Positions 7,723-15,072 of a DNA stretch of 30,340 bases are shown piece by piece. Origin of the DNA: Chloroflexi bacterium 13_1_40CM_68_21 (GTDB lineage Bacteria > Chloroflexota > Limnocylindria > P2-11E). The translations under genes were made by a program, and so were the position numbers. The stretch lies in NCBI GenBank assembly GCA_001917735.1, contig MNEO01000048.1, forward strand, positions 1-30,340, read 5' to 3'. The notes under the pieces are model-generated. The model saw nothing but the letters and a program-made list of their open reading frames with translations. It was not told the origin of the DNA and made no database searches. How positions within the stretch are numbered: position 1 is the stretch's first letter; each line of letters begins with the position of its first letter.

Positions 7723-8177
7723 CCAAGCGAGGCCGACTGATCCTCTACGCGGACGGGGCGGCCCGCGGCAACCCCGGACCCGCCGGGGCGGGTGCGGTGC
7801 TGCTCGATGAGGAAGGCAACGTCGTCGCCGAATTGACCCTCGCTCTGGGCCGCGCGACGAATAACGTCGCGGAGTACAGCGCGCTCATCCTCGGCCTCGA
7901 GGAGGCCAAACGGCGAGGGGCGACGGCGATCGACGTGTGCATGGATTCGTTGCTGGTCGTGGAGCAGATGCGGGGTCGTTGGAAGATCAAGCATCCGGGG
8001 CTGAAGCCGCTCGCGCTCCGGGCGGCGGAGCTTCTGGCCTCTTTCCCTGAACGCGAGATCCGCCACGTGCCACGCGAGCAGAACCTCGTTGCGGATGCGC
8101 TCTCCAACCGGGCCATCGACGAAGCGGTCGAGGGGGCCCTGCCCCTGCGCCCTCCACCCCCCGACGCGTCGCGATGA
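7719..8177 (+). CDS. Ribonuclease HI family protein
   Basis: A 152-residue RNase H-fold protein. The four acidic catalytic residues are all visible: D12 (LYADGAARGNPG), E52 (NNVAEYSAL), D76 (CMDSLLV) and D126 (NLVADALSN). The sequence is of the short RNase HI-like type seen in archaea, actinobacteria and B. subtilis YpdQ-like proteins. It cleaves RNA in RNA-DNA hybrids, for example at R-loops and primers. The start is GTG 7719, overlapping the dehydratase stop by 4 nt. The C-terminal tail (after about residue 138, GALPLRPPPPDASR) lies outside the fold and is encoded by a run of G and C tracts resembling hairpin sequence elsewhere in the window. The next gene overlaps by ATGA. Confidence 0.92.
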   Translation: MTKRGRLILYADGAARGNPGPAGAGAVLLDEEGNVVAELTLALGRATNNVAEYSALILGLEEAKRRGATAIDVCMDSLLVVEQMRGRWKIKHPGLKPLALRAAELLASFPEREIRHVPREQNLVADALSNRAIDEAVEGALPLRPPPPDASR

Positions 8178-8953
8178 CAGAGGACCCGCTGACCTCATTC
8201 GTCGCGCGGAGTGTTCGTGCTGAGGTGAGCGACGTCCGTAGCGAGGTCGTTGCCAAGAACGCGTCGCTCGAGCTCGAACGCATCCGTTTCCGGCAGGAGG
8301 GCGAGGAACGCTCGCTCGTCGTGAAACGCGTGCCGCCGAGCGACGCTCTCGAGGTCCAGCTCTTGCCCCTGCTCGCGCGAAAGACCGACCGCGTGGCGCT
8401 CGTCCGCTCGCGCGGCATCCCCCCGGCGGCCGTGCCGGCGTGGCCGTGGGTGCTCACCGAGGACCTGCTCGACGCGCAGAGCGCGTGTCACGAGGACGCG
8501 AGGGCGATCGTGCGGGCCAAGGTCAAGATCGAGCGAGCCGTTGCCGGTGACATGCCGGCGCTGAAAGCGCTGGGTGTCCCAACGATCGGTCCGGTGGAGC
8601 TCGTCGAACGCGCGTCGGAGCGTGCGGCGATCGATCGGCCGCTCGATGCGGAGGCGCGCGGCGCGGCGAAGGCTCTGGCCAGCCTTCCCGTCGTGCTCTG
8701 CCACGGCGAGCTGGTATGCGCGAACGCGCGGCTCGCGGGACGCGGCGTCGTCCTCATCGAATGGCGTCGGGCCCATATCGGATGCGGCCTGCTGGACATC
8801 GCACAGCTGGCGTCGGACGTGGGCGGCTTCAGCGGTAAGAATCCAGACGCAGGACTGTTCCAGCTTTATGGAGAACTGGCGGAGGTCAGCGTTACCGCCG
8901 ATCTGATTCGGGCTGCGCAAGTCGTGCGCGCCTCCCTCGGACGCGCACGGTGA
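8174..8953 (+). CDS. Phosphotransferase-fold protein with altered catalytic residues
   Basis: A 259-residue protein with the outline of an aminoglycoside phosphotransferase/choline kinase fold. It has an ATP-lysine candidate K51 (SLVVKRV), a possible partner E60, the Brenner-like motif HGELVCAN (177-184) and the metal-binding-strand equivalent LIEW (194-197), then GLLDIAQL. In active members these motifs read HGDxxxxN and IDW. Here both Asp are Glu (E179 and E196), so kinase activity may be altered or lost. The start ATG 8174 overlaps the RNase HI stop by ATGA, making a three-gene operon with the dehydratase. Its promoter-distal end lies 39 nt before the RNase P RNA. Substrate unknown. Confidence 0.65.
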   Translation: MTEDPLTSFVARSVRAEVSDVRSEVVAKNASLELERIRFRQEGEERSLVVKRVPPSDALEVQLLPLLARKTDRVALVRSRGIPPAAVPAWPWVLTEDLLDAQSACHEDARAIVRAKVKIERAVAGDMPALKALGVPTIGPVELVERASERAAIDRPLDAEARGAAKALASLPVVLCHGELVCANARLAGRGVVLIEWRRAHIGCGLLDIAQLASDVGGFSGKNPDAGLFQLYGELAEVSVTADLIRAAQVVRASLGRAR

Positions 8954-8979
8954 TCAAGTAGTGAAACTTCTTAAGCGGC

Positions 8980-8985
8980 TAGAAT
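8980..8985 (+). promoter_or_regulatory. -10 element of the RNase P RNA gene
   Basis: TAGAAT at 8980-8985 ends 7 nt before the first base of helix P1 (8993), the expected distance to a transcription start. No good -35 is found at 16-18 bp. The element sits in the 39-nt gap after the preceding gene. Confidence 0.5.
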
Positions 8986-8992
8986 AAACACA

Positions 8993-9278
8993 CCGAGCAG
9001 GCCCGATGGTCGCGTCGGCGCAAGCCGCCGAGGAAAGTCCGGACTCCACAGGGCAAGGTAAGGGGTAACGCCCCTCCGCCGTGAGGCGAGGCCCGCGCCA
9101 CAGTGACGATCCCGCGCAAGCGGGGTGAAACGGGCAAGCGCTACCTGGAGCAAGGCCGCGTAAGGGGACGATGGCGTGGCCCGCGCCGTCCCCGGGTAGG
9201 CCGCTAGAGGCGGAGGGTAACCTCCGCTCGAGAGGGATGACCATCCTCGCCAGAATCCGGCTTAGATGGCCTGCTCGG
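8993..9278 (+). ncRNA. rnpB: RNase P RNA (rnpB), compact A-like form
   Basis: The catalytic RNA that matures tRNA 5' ends. The outer helix P1 pairs CCGAGCAGGCC (8993-9003) with GGCCTGCTCGG (9268-9278), fixing both ends. Conserved blocks occur in order: GAGGAAAGTCCGGACTCC, CACAGTGACGAT, GTGAAACGGG, GGAGCAAGGCCG, CCGGGTAGGCCGCT and CAGAATCCGGCTTA. The length is about 286 nt, much shorter than the common 350-400 nt. After the P12-type hairpin (CCCGCGCAAGCGGG, 9110-9123) the sequence passes almost directly to the GGAGCAAGG block. The P13 and P14 hairpins of the specificity domain therefore appear to be missing. A hairpin (9297-9313) follows the 3' end. Confidence 0.96.
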
Positions 9279-9296
9279 CCTACGCTCCTCATCCGA

Positions 9297-9313
9297 ACGG
9301 CCCGCGGGGCCGT
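9297..9313 (+). terminator. GC hairpin after rnpB
   Basis: ACGGCCC/GGGCCGT forms a 7-bp stem with a GCG loop, 18 nt after the end of helix P1. No T-tract follows, so termination strength is doubtful. Overlapping its right edge, TATAGA (9313-9318) could serve as a -10 for the lipoprotein gene. Confidence 0.4.
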
Positions 9314-9348
9314 ATAGAACGATGAAGCTGCAAGGGAGGATCTAGCAG

Positions 9349-9894
9349 ATGCGCCTATTCGCTGGCATCGCGGCGGCGGCGGTGGTGATCGCCGCGTGTG
9401 GCGGGACCGCCGCGGCACCGAGTCCCTCGCCCACGCGCGCACCGACGACTGCGCCGACGACCGCGCCTACACCGACACCAACCCCGTCACCAACGCCCGC
9501 GAACACGTTCAAGGCCGAGCTCAAGGCCTCGAACGAGAACCCACCGATCACCGACGCCGAGGCGACCTGCAGTGGCACAGCGACCGTCACGTTCACAGGC
9601 ACGAGCGCGAAGTTCGATGTGTCGATCACCGGCTGCCCGGCGAGCACCTTGATCAACATTGGTCACATCCACGAAGGCGCGGCCGGCGTGAACGGCGGCG
9701 TCAAGATCGACAGCACGCTCAAGGCGGGCGACATTGCGCTCACGGGTGGCGCCGTGACCTTCTCGCGCACGAACAGCAACGCCGATCCGGCCGTGATCAC
9801 GGCGATCATGGCGAACCCCGCCGGCTGGTACGTGAACTTCCACTCCACCTTGCATGCCGGTGGGGTGATCCGAGGTCAGCTCACGAAGGGCTAG
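9349..9894 (+). CDS. CHRD-domain lipoprotein
   Basis: A 181-residue exported protein. A lipoprotein signal peptide covers residues 1-17, with lipobox VVIAAC and the lipidated Cys at about residue 18. A Thr/Pro/Ala-rich linker follows (about 22-50, repeats of TAPT and TPTPSPTP), then a CHRD-type beta domain (about 53-180) with the hallmarks ELKASNENPP, IGHIHEGAAGVNG, WYVNFHSTLHAGGVIRGQL. CHRD domains occur in chordin and in many bacterial secreted proteins of unknown function. ATG 9349 has AAGGGAGGA at 8-nt spacing. The gene is monocistronic: a terminator follows at 9919. Confidence 0.9.
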   Translation: MRLFAGIAAAAVVIAACGGTAAAPSPSPTRAPTTAPTTAPTPTPTPSPTPANTFKAELKASNENPPITDAEATCSGTATVTFTGTSAKFDVSITGCPASTLINIGHIHEGAAGVNGGVKIDSTLKAGDIALTGGAVTFSRTNSNADPAVITAIMANPAGWYVNFHSTLHAGGVIRGQLTKG

Positions 9895-9918
9895 CAGTCG
9901 ACCCACCCCGCAGCAGGA

Positions 9919-9952
9919 GGACGCCCCCAGCCACGGGGCGTCCTTCGTTTGT
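9919..9952 (+). terminator. Intrinsic terminator after the CHRD lipoprotein gene
   Basis: GGACGCCCC (9919-9927) pairs with GGGGCGTCC (9935-9943) across a 7-nt loop, and TTCGTTTGT follows. A 9-bp GC-rich stem plus a T-rich tail, 24 nt after the stop codon, is a good rho-independent terminator. Confidence 0.85.
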
Positions 9953-10033
9953 GGGCTACACGTCGATGGCGGCACGTGGCATGACGCTTGCGTGCCTCTC
10001 CAACACTGAGACCGGCGGAAGGAGGTACGACGG

Positions 10034-10183
10034 ATGCTCTGGACGATCATCCTCATCCTGCTGATCCTGTGGTTGCTCGGCGGGCCGATCCTCAACCTCG
10101 GCGCGCTCATCCATCTGCTCCTGGTGATCGCGGTCATCGTCCTGCTCGTGCAACTCATCTCGGGCCGCAGAGTCGCTCTCTAG
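10034..10183 (+). CDS. Small two-span membrane protein, Lmo0937-like (49 aa)
   Basis: A 49-codon ORF starting MLWTIILILLILWLLG. Two hydrophobic segments (about residues 2-16 and 24-42) flank a GGPILNLGALIHLLL turn, and the protein ends in the basic SGRRVAL. This pattern (MLWTII..LLxLWLLG, then a G/H turn and LLLVIAxIVLLxxL) matches the Lmo0937 family of small membrane proteins found across bacteria, whose function is unknown and often stress-linked. The ribosome-binding site is excellent: AAGGAGG at 10019-10025, 8 nt before ATG 10034. A strong hairpin (10187-10208) follows the stop directly. Confidence 0.85.
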   Translation: MLWTIILILLILWLLGGPILNLGALIHLLLVIAVIVLLVQLISGRRVAL

Positions 10184-10186
10184 AGT

Positions 10187-10208
10187 CGAGGGGGCTTCGG
10201 CCCCCTCG
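10187..10208 (+). terminator. UUCG-loop hairpin after the small membrane protein gene
   Basis: CGAGGGGGC (10187-10195) pairs with GCCCCCTCG (10200-10208) around a TTCG tetraloop, an exceptionally stable 9-bp hairpin 3 nt after the stop codon. No T-tract follows (TACCCCTCG). It resembles the first hairpin of the array at 20662-20683. Confidence 0.6.
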
Positions 10209-10277
10209 TACCCCTCGATTCTGGTATCGTCCGCAGGTCACGCGGCACGCGTGGACTTCACGAAAGGAAGTGGCGCA

Positions 10278-10358
10278 GTGGTGAGCTTCGTTCTCGTCCG
10301 CACCGGCGCCGTCGGGGCGCGTCCTCGGCGCAGCCTGCCCACTTTCCGGATGGCTTAG
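10278..10358 (+). CDS. Putative leader peptide of the ABC/GNAT operon (26 aa)
   Basis: A 26-codon ORF opening GTG-GTG-AGC-TTC, with AAAGGAAG (10263-10270) at 7-nt spacing, ending TAG (10356-10358), 76 nt before the ABC ATPase start. The peptide begins MVSFVLVRTG and is rich in Arg (five) and Val. It carries R-P-R-R at codons 15-18; Arg-X-Arg is a motif at which macrolides stall ribosomes. A possible extended -10 (TGGTATCGT, 10222-10230) lies about 50 nt upstream. Its last codons overlap one arm of a possible antiterminator, and a strong terminator follows. No homologue is recognised. The call rests on the ribosome-binding site and its position in an attenuator-like leader. Confidence 0.5.
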   Translation: MVSFVLVRTGAVGARPRRSLPTFRMA

Positions 10359-10420
10359 AACCCAGACTCTCGCGAGGCCGCTCGGACCGTGGGCTGAAAG
10401 CCCGCGGTCTTTTGTTTTGT
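10337..10420 (+). promoter_or_regulatory. Attenuator: alternative antiterminator and intrinsic terminator
   Basis: The terminator is an 11-bp stem of 10385-10395 with 10399-10409 (GACCGTGGGCT/AGCCCGCGGTC, loop GAA), followed by TTTTGTTTTGT. It lies only 15 nt before the ABC ATPase start, so it must be passed to express the operon. A competing stem pairs GCCCAC (10337-10342) with GTGGGC (10389-10394) and, after a 2x2 internal loop, TCCGG (10345-10349) with TCGGA (10382-10386). The two are mutually exclusive. The 5' arm of the competing stem lies in the last codons of the leader ORF, as in translation-controlled attenuators. Confidence 0.65.
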
Positions 10421-10434
10421 GAAAGAAGGTCGAG

Positions 10435-11289
10435 ATGGCCATCCAGGTACGTGAAGTCACGCGCATCCAAATGAAGACGAAGGAGCGCACGCCGGCCCTC
10501 GCCGCAAGTGGCGTACGGAAGGCCTTCCGCTCCTCACGCGTGCTGCCCGGCGGCGGCTCGGCGGTGTGCGCCGTGGACAGTGTGAGCCTCGAGGTCGGGC
10601 GCGGCGAGATCTACGGGCTGCTCGGCGCGAACGGCTCGGGCAAGTCGACGCTCATCCGACTTTTCTCGACGCTGCTCACACCCGACGCGGGCGAGGTCCG
10701 CGTGTTCGGGCTGGACATCGATCGGGACGAGCTTGCCGTGAAGCGGCTGATCAATCGCGTCTCGGTCGAGGCCTCGTTCTTCAAGAAGCTCTCGGCGATG
10801 GAGAACCTCGTGTACGCGGGGCGTCTGTATGGCGTCTCGCCCGAGATCTCGCGACCGAAGATCCTGACGATCCTCCGCCGGCTCGGCATCGAGCAGGGTC
10901 GGGTGGACGACCCACTCGAGAAGCTCTCGCGCGGGATGCAGCAGAAGGTGGCGATCGCGCGCGCATTCCTCTCCGCGCCGATGTTGCTCCTGCTCGACGA
11001 GCCGACGACGGGCCTCGACATCCGCAGCAAGCGGGAGGTGCAGACCTTCGTCCGCGATCTCCGTGACGAGCACGACGCCACGATCCTGCTGACGACGCAT
11101 GACCTCGATGAGGCCGCGCGCCTGGCTGATCGGATCGGAATCCTGCATCAGGGACGCCTCGTCGCCGAGGGCACGCCCGCGGAGCTCGCCGCCCGCCACG
11201 GCGGCGGAACGCTCGAGGATGTCTTCATGACGGTCACCGGGCGACGACTCGACGACGCCGACGACACGACCGGGGTCACCGGGGCGTGA
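10435..11289 (+). CDS. ABC transporter ATP-binding protein, DrrA-like
   Basis: A 284-residue ATPase subunit of an ABC-2 exporter. Walker A is GANGSGKST (64-72), the signature is LSRGMQQ, Walker B is LLLLDEPTTGLD, and the switch His is in LTTHDLDEA. The C-terminal end (GTPAELAARHGGGTLEDVFMTVTGR) is typical of drug and polysaccharide ABC-2 ATPases. ATG 10435 has GAAGG at 5-nt spacing. An ATG at codon 13 lacks a ribosome-binding site. The gene is the first after the terminator at 10385-10420 and overlaps the permease gene by GTGA. Together they would export a hydrophobic compound; the identity is unknown. Confidence 0.93.
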   Translation: MAIQVREVTRIQMKTKERTPALAASGVRKAFRSSRVLPGGGSAVCAVDSVSLEVGRGEIYGLLGANGSGKSTLIRLFSTLLTPDAGEVRVFGLDIDRDELAVKRLINRVSVEASFFKKLSAMENLVYAGRLYGVSPEISRPKILTILRRLGIEQGRVDDPLEKLSRGMQQKVAIARAFLSAPMLLLLDEPTTGLDIRSKREVQTFVRDLRDEHDATILLTTHDLDEAARLADRIGILHQGRLVAEGTPAELAARHGGGTLEDVFMTVTGRRLDDADDTTGVTGA

Positions 11290-12122
11290 TCTCCAACGTC
11301 GGCGCGCAGGTCGGTCTCGCGTACGCGTTCGTCGAGCGCGAGATCGCGCTCTCGAAGCGCTACTGGGCGTGGGAGATCGTGTGGCTCGTCTACGGGATCG
11401 TGACGAGCCTCTCGGTCGCCTACATCGCGCTCGGCGCGCCGGTGATGACGGGCGGCAGCTTCGGGCAAGCGGATGTCTCGCGCTTCGTCCTGTACCTGCT
11501 GGTCGGCACGATCACCTGGCGCTTTCTCGGGCTGATCTTCGAGCAGATGGGGGAGACCATCGCCTGGGAGCGCTGGGAGGGCACGATCGAGTACACATTC
11601 ATGGCGCCGGTGCCGCGCGTCACGCACCTCGTTGGGATGTGCGGCGCGACGCTGGTGCGCGCCCTCGGCTTCAGCGTCGCCATCCTCGCCGCGGTCGCGC
11701 TCTTCGTCCCGGTCGACCTCTCGCACGCGAACGTGCCCTCCGCGCTGGTCCTGCTGGCCACCGGCGCGGTGGCCTTCATCGGCCTCGCGATCGCGTCGGC
11801 GGTGTTCCCGTTGCTCTGGACGGAGAAGGGCCTGCAGATGGCGTACATCGTCCAGGCTGTCGTGCTGCTCGTCTCGGGCGTGTACTACGAGACGACGATC
11901 CTGCCGGCGTGGATGCAGGTGCTCTCATTCGTATCCCCAGCGACTTACGTGATCCGCGGAATGCGCGCGGCTTTGCTCGATGGCGCCGATCTCGCCGCAG
12001 TGTGGCCGGACCTGTGGCCCGCGCTGCTCGTCGGCGTGCTATCGATCCCGCTCGGTATGCGGATCTTCCTGTGGGCCGAGCGTCACGCGAAGAGGACCGG
12101 ACGTCTCAAGAGGAGCGGCTGA
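11286..12122 (+). CDS. ABC-2 type transporter permease
   Basis: A 278-residue permease with six predicted membrane segments and the ABC-2 family arrangement. A cytoplasmic stretch EQMGETIAWERWEGTIEYTFMAPVPR precedes the central segments, and the SPATYVIRGMRAALL motif lies late in the protein. It forms the membrane channel for the ATPase encoded just upstream. The start GTG 11286 overlaps the ATPase stop by 4 nt. Its own stop TGA overlaps the next ATG by one base (TGATG), so all three genes are translationally linked. Confidence 0.9.
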   Translation: MISNVGAQVGLAYAFVEREIALSKRYWAWEIVWLVYGIVTSLSVAYIALGAPVMTGGSFGQADVSRFVLYLLVGTITWRFLGLIFEQMGETIAWERWEGTIEYTFMAPVPRVTHLVGMCGATLVRALGFSVAILAAVALFVPVDLSHANVPSALVLLATGAVAFIGLAIASAVFPLLWTEKGLQMAYIVQAVVLLVSGVYYETTILPAWMQVLSFVSPATYVIRGMRAALLDGADLAAVWPDLWPALLVGVLSIPLGMRIFLWAERHAKRTGRLKRSG

Positions 12123-13096
12123 TGGGCGACACGACCAGGGAGACCGAGCTGTCCTACCGCGCGGCGACGCCCGCGGACGGCGTCTTCGCGGCCGACGTGG
12201 AGACGGCGCTCCGACCGGGTTCCCCTCGCGACCCGGTCGTCTACAAGTACTGGTGGTCCCAGCCCGATGAGAACATCGAGATCGCCCGTTTCATCGCGCT
12301 GCGAGGCGGTCGCGACATCGGCTTCGCGACGACCGAGCACGCGCGGTGGGATCTCCAGCCGGAGCGCTACGCATGGGTCGATGGCGATGTCCTGCCGGCC
12401 GAGCGCACGAACTCGACCCTCGATGCGATCCTCGGCGAGATGGAGCAGCGCGTGATCGCCCTCGGCGCGAGGATCCTCTGTGCGTGGGCCTATGAAGACG
12501 ACCCGCTGCGGATAGAGACGATCGTCCGGCGCGGGTACAAAGAAGACCGGCGCTCTCGCCGCTGGGAGCTCGATCTGCGGAGCAACCGCGAGAAGCTCCT
12601 TGCCATGACCGAAGCTTCTCGCGCCCGGATGCGGAGCGAAGGTGTCCGCCTCCTTACGCTCGCCGAGGACGACGATCCGCGCGTGATCGAGAAGGTCTGG
12701 CGTCTATCTGAGGAGGCTGGCGACGATGTCCCGACAACGGTGCCGCGGGTGCCGGAGGCGATGGAGCGCTACGTGCGCTGGGCGAGCGCGCCGGAGGTCC
12801 ACCGGGATCGCTTCTGGATCGCACGCATTGGTGACGATGTCGTCGGTGTGTCCGTCCTGGCTTACCCGCCGGTGCGCGGCATCGTCGGCACGAACTGGAC
12901 GGCGACGGCGCGCTCGGTACGCGGCCGCGGAGTGGCGCGGGCCCTCAAGTGCGAGACGGTGGCGCAGGCGATCGCGCTCGGCGTCGACCGCGTACGTACC
13001 GGGAACGACGCGGCGAACGCGCCGATCCTGCATCTCAACGAGACCATGGGCTACAGGCTCGTCGCGGGCGGGATCGAGTTTCACAAACCGGTCTGA
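12122..13096 (+). CDS. Tandem-GNAT N-acetyltransferase
   Basis: A 324-residue protein with two GNAT units. The first (about 8-150) is degenerate. The second (about 165-324) has the acetyl-CoA-binding loop SVRGRGVARALK and the NDAANAPILHLNETMGYRL ending typical of the family. Tandem GNAT proteins include mycothiol synthase-like and drug-modifying enzymes. The substrate here is unknown. ATG 12122 has GAGGAG upstream and overlaps the permease stop by one base. Being third in an operon with a drug-type exporter behind an attenuator suggests a resistance role, by inference. The convergent peptidase gene ends 33 nt downstream, with no clear terminator between. Confidence 0.85.
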   Translation: MGDTTRETELSYRAATPADGVFAADVETALRPGSPRDPVVYKYWWSQPDENIEIARFIALRGGRDIGFATTEHARWDLQPERYAWVDGDVLPAERTNSTLDAILGEMEQRVIALGARILCAWAYEDDPLRIETIVRRGYKEDRRSRRWELDLRSNREKLLAMTEASRARMRSEGVRLLTLAEDDDPRVIEKVWRLSEEAGDDVPTTVPRVPEAMERYVRWASAPEVHRDRFWIARIGDDVVGVSVLAYPPVRGIVGTNWTATARSVRGRGVARALKCETVAQAIALGVDRVRTGNDAANAPILHLNETMGYRLVAGGIEFHKPV

Positions 13097-13129
13097 TCGA
13101 GGGCGCCGGCTCGCGCGGGTCCGGGCTCT

Positions 13130-15061
13130 CTAATCGCGTGGTGCGAGCCAGGCGTTGAAGGCGCGCAGGTCATAGGGCCGGCCGAGGAAGTCGCGCACGA
13201 GCTCCGCCGCCGGCTTCGTTCCGCCGGGAGCGAGGATCCGGTCGCGATAACGTCGCGCGACCGCCACGTCCATCAGGTCCGAACCGAACGCGGTGTGCAG
13301 GTCCTTCGCGATCGTCAGCGACCAGAGGTACGTGTAGTACGCGGCCGAATAGAAGTCCGTGTTCATGTGCTCCCAGCTGGCCGGGAAGGCGGTGCCCGGG
13401 AGGCTCTCGAACAGCGAGTAGCGAGCCTCGAGGTCCTCCGAGACGGCGCGCGGATCGGCGCCGGTCCTCGTACCGTCGTGCAGCGCGAGCGAGAGGCGCG
13501 CCATGAGCAGCAGGCCCTCGTGGACGCGAAGGCCCCGCCCGAAATCGCGCGCCGCGCGCAGCCGCTGCACGAGCTCGGCGGGGATCGCAGCGCCGGTGTC
13601 GACGTGCGTGGCGAAGCTCGAGAGTACGGCGTGGTCGTAGATCCACTCCTCGAGGAACGTCGATGGCGCCTCCATGAAGTCACCTTCGGTGCGCGAGAGG
13701 CGAACGTAAGGCACCTCGCCGCGCGCGAGACCGTGCACCAGATGCCCGAACTCGTGGAAATAGGTCACCACCTGCTGGTGCTCCATCAGCGCCGGACCAG
13801 CCGTGGCGCGCGGATCGGGAAAGTTGCAGCAGAGGACGCCGTGCGGTCGCTGCAAACCGCCGACCCCGAGCACGAGCGGCGCGTTGAAGAACCACTTGTT
13901 CTTGCCCTCGCGCGGATGCATGTCGAGCGAGATCCTGCCGCTCTCGCGTCCGTCGATCGTGACCTCGAAGCTTTCGACCGAGGGATGCCACCGCTCCTCG
14001 TGCACGACCGGAGCGAATGTCATGCCGAAAAGCTTGGCGTTGAGGTCGAGGATCGCCTGGCGGACGCGGCGGTACTCGAGGTACGGTCGCACCTCCTGCG
14101 CGTCGAAGCGGAAGCGTTTGGTCTTCACGCGGTTCGTGTAGTAGAGGCGCTCCCACGTTCCGACCGACGTCGCCCCCGGATGATCGATCCTCTTCTCCTC
14201 GAGGAGCTCCGCGAGCTCCGCGCGCGCCGAGGCCCCCGCGATCTTGGTGACCTCGTCGAGGAAGCGCACGAGCGCCTCGGGCGTCCCGACCATCTGCTGC
14301 TCGAGGTTGTAGTGCGCCCAGCCTGGGTACCCGAGCAGCCTCGCGAGCGCGTGGCGCGCACTTGTGAGCCAGCGCAGCACGTCGACGTTCGCCGGGGCGC
14401 GGTCCTCGCTGGCCCGCAGCAGTTCTTTCCGAAGCCGGTCGCTCTGCGCGTAGGTCATCACCGGCGACATGTCCGGCGGGTTCGTGCTGATCCGGATCTC
14501 GCCGTCGGGGCCGGCGGGGTGTGCCCTCACGTAGTCGGCCGGGAGCCCGTCCAGCTCGCGGCCGCTCTTGACCGCCACATAGCGGGTGTCATCGCGGATG
14601 TTGCGGGCATGATCCTGTCCGAGCTTCGTCAGCTCGGCCCGCAACGCGCGTGCGCGGTCCCGATCGGCCGGACCGAGTAGCACGCCCGCGCGCTTCATGT
14701 CCGAGCGCTGGAGCTCGGCGAATCGCCGCTCCAGCGGTCCAAGGCCATCGCCTCGCCCAAGCGCCTCGTAGATCGGCGTGCTCTGAAGCGCGGTCTGGCT
14801 GAATTCCGAGGCGTCCCGTTGAAGCCGCTCTGCCGTGTCGCGGACGTCCTTGTCGGGATGCATGGAGACCCAGATCCCGCACTCGCTCGTCAGGTTGGAG
14901 AGCTCGCGCTGGAGCTCGTTGAGCGGAGGGATGACCCGCCGCGCATCCGCGCCGCCTTCTGTTTCGAGCCGTCGCAGCAGCGCGGCGGCGCGCGTGAGGC
15001 GCTCGTGGTTGCGGTCTTCGAGTAGCTTCGCGCTCACCGGCGCGGGCGCGGTCTCCAGCAC
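13130..15061 (-). CDS. M3-family metallopeptidase (thimet oligopeptidase type)
   Basis: A 643-residue zinc peptidase. The active site HEFGH is at residues 436-440 (TYFHEFGHLVHGL), and the third zinc ligand is E464 in GDFMEAPS, which is the MA-clan arrangement HExxH plus a downstream Glu. Downstream substrate-site residues are in the SAAYYTYLWSLTIAKDL segment. No signal peptide is visible, so it should degrade peptides in the cytoplasm. The longest frame starts at GTG 15061 without a clear ribosome-binding site. TAAACT lies 6 nt upstream and could be a -10 for a leaderless mRNA. A divergent prolyl oligopeptidase gene starts only 11 nt away. Confidence 0.95.
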   Translation of the reverse strand: MLETAPAPVSAKLLEDRNHERLTRAAALLRRLETEGGADARRVIPPLNELQRELSNLTSECGIWVSMHPDKDVRDTAERLQRDASEFSQTALQSTPIYEALGRGDGLGPLERRFAELQRSDMKRAGVLLGPADRDRARALRAELTKLGQDHARNIRDDTRYVAVKSGRELDGLPADYVRAHPAGPDGEIRISTNPPDMSPVMTYAQSDRLRKELLRASEDRAPANVDVLRWLTSARHALARLLGYPGWAHYNLEQQMVGTPEALVRFLDEVTKIAGASARAELAELLEEKRIDHPGATSVGTWERLYYTNRVKTKRFRFDAQEVRPYLEYRRVRQAILDLNAKLFGMTFAPVVHEERWHPSVESFEVTIDGRESGRISLDMHPREGKNKWFFNAPLVLGVGGLQRPHGVLCCNFPDPRATAGPALMEHQQVVTYFHEFGHLVHGLARGEVPYVRLSRTEGDFMEAPSTFLEEWIYDHAVLSSFATHVDTGAAIPAELVQRLRAARDFGRGLRVHEGLLLMARLSLALHDGTRTGADPRAVSEDLEARYSLFESLPGTAFPASWEHMNTDFYSAAYYTYLWSLTIAKDLHTAFGSDLMDVAVARRYRDRILAPGGTKPAAELVRDFLGRPYDLRAFNAWLAPRD

Positions 15062-15072
15062 GCCCCGAGTTT

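Noticed and set aside
9919..10208. CRISPR-like or phage-related repeats around the hairpins.
   Set aside because: The hairpins are single, unevenly spaced and explained as terminators; no spacers or cas genes are present.
13295..14680. Long plus-strand open frame antisense to the M3 peptidase gene.
   Set aside because: Arg/Glu-rich shadow of a real gene; no ribosome-binding site or family motif.
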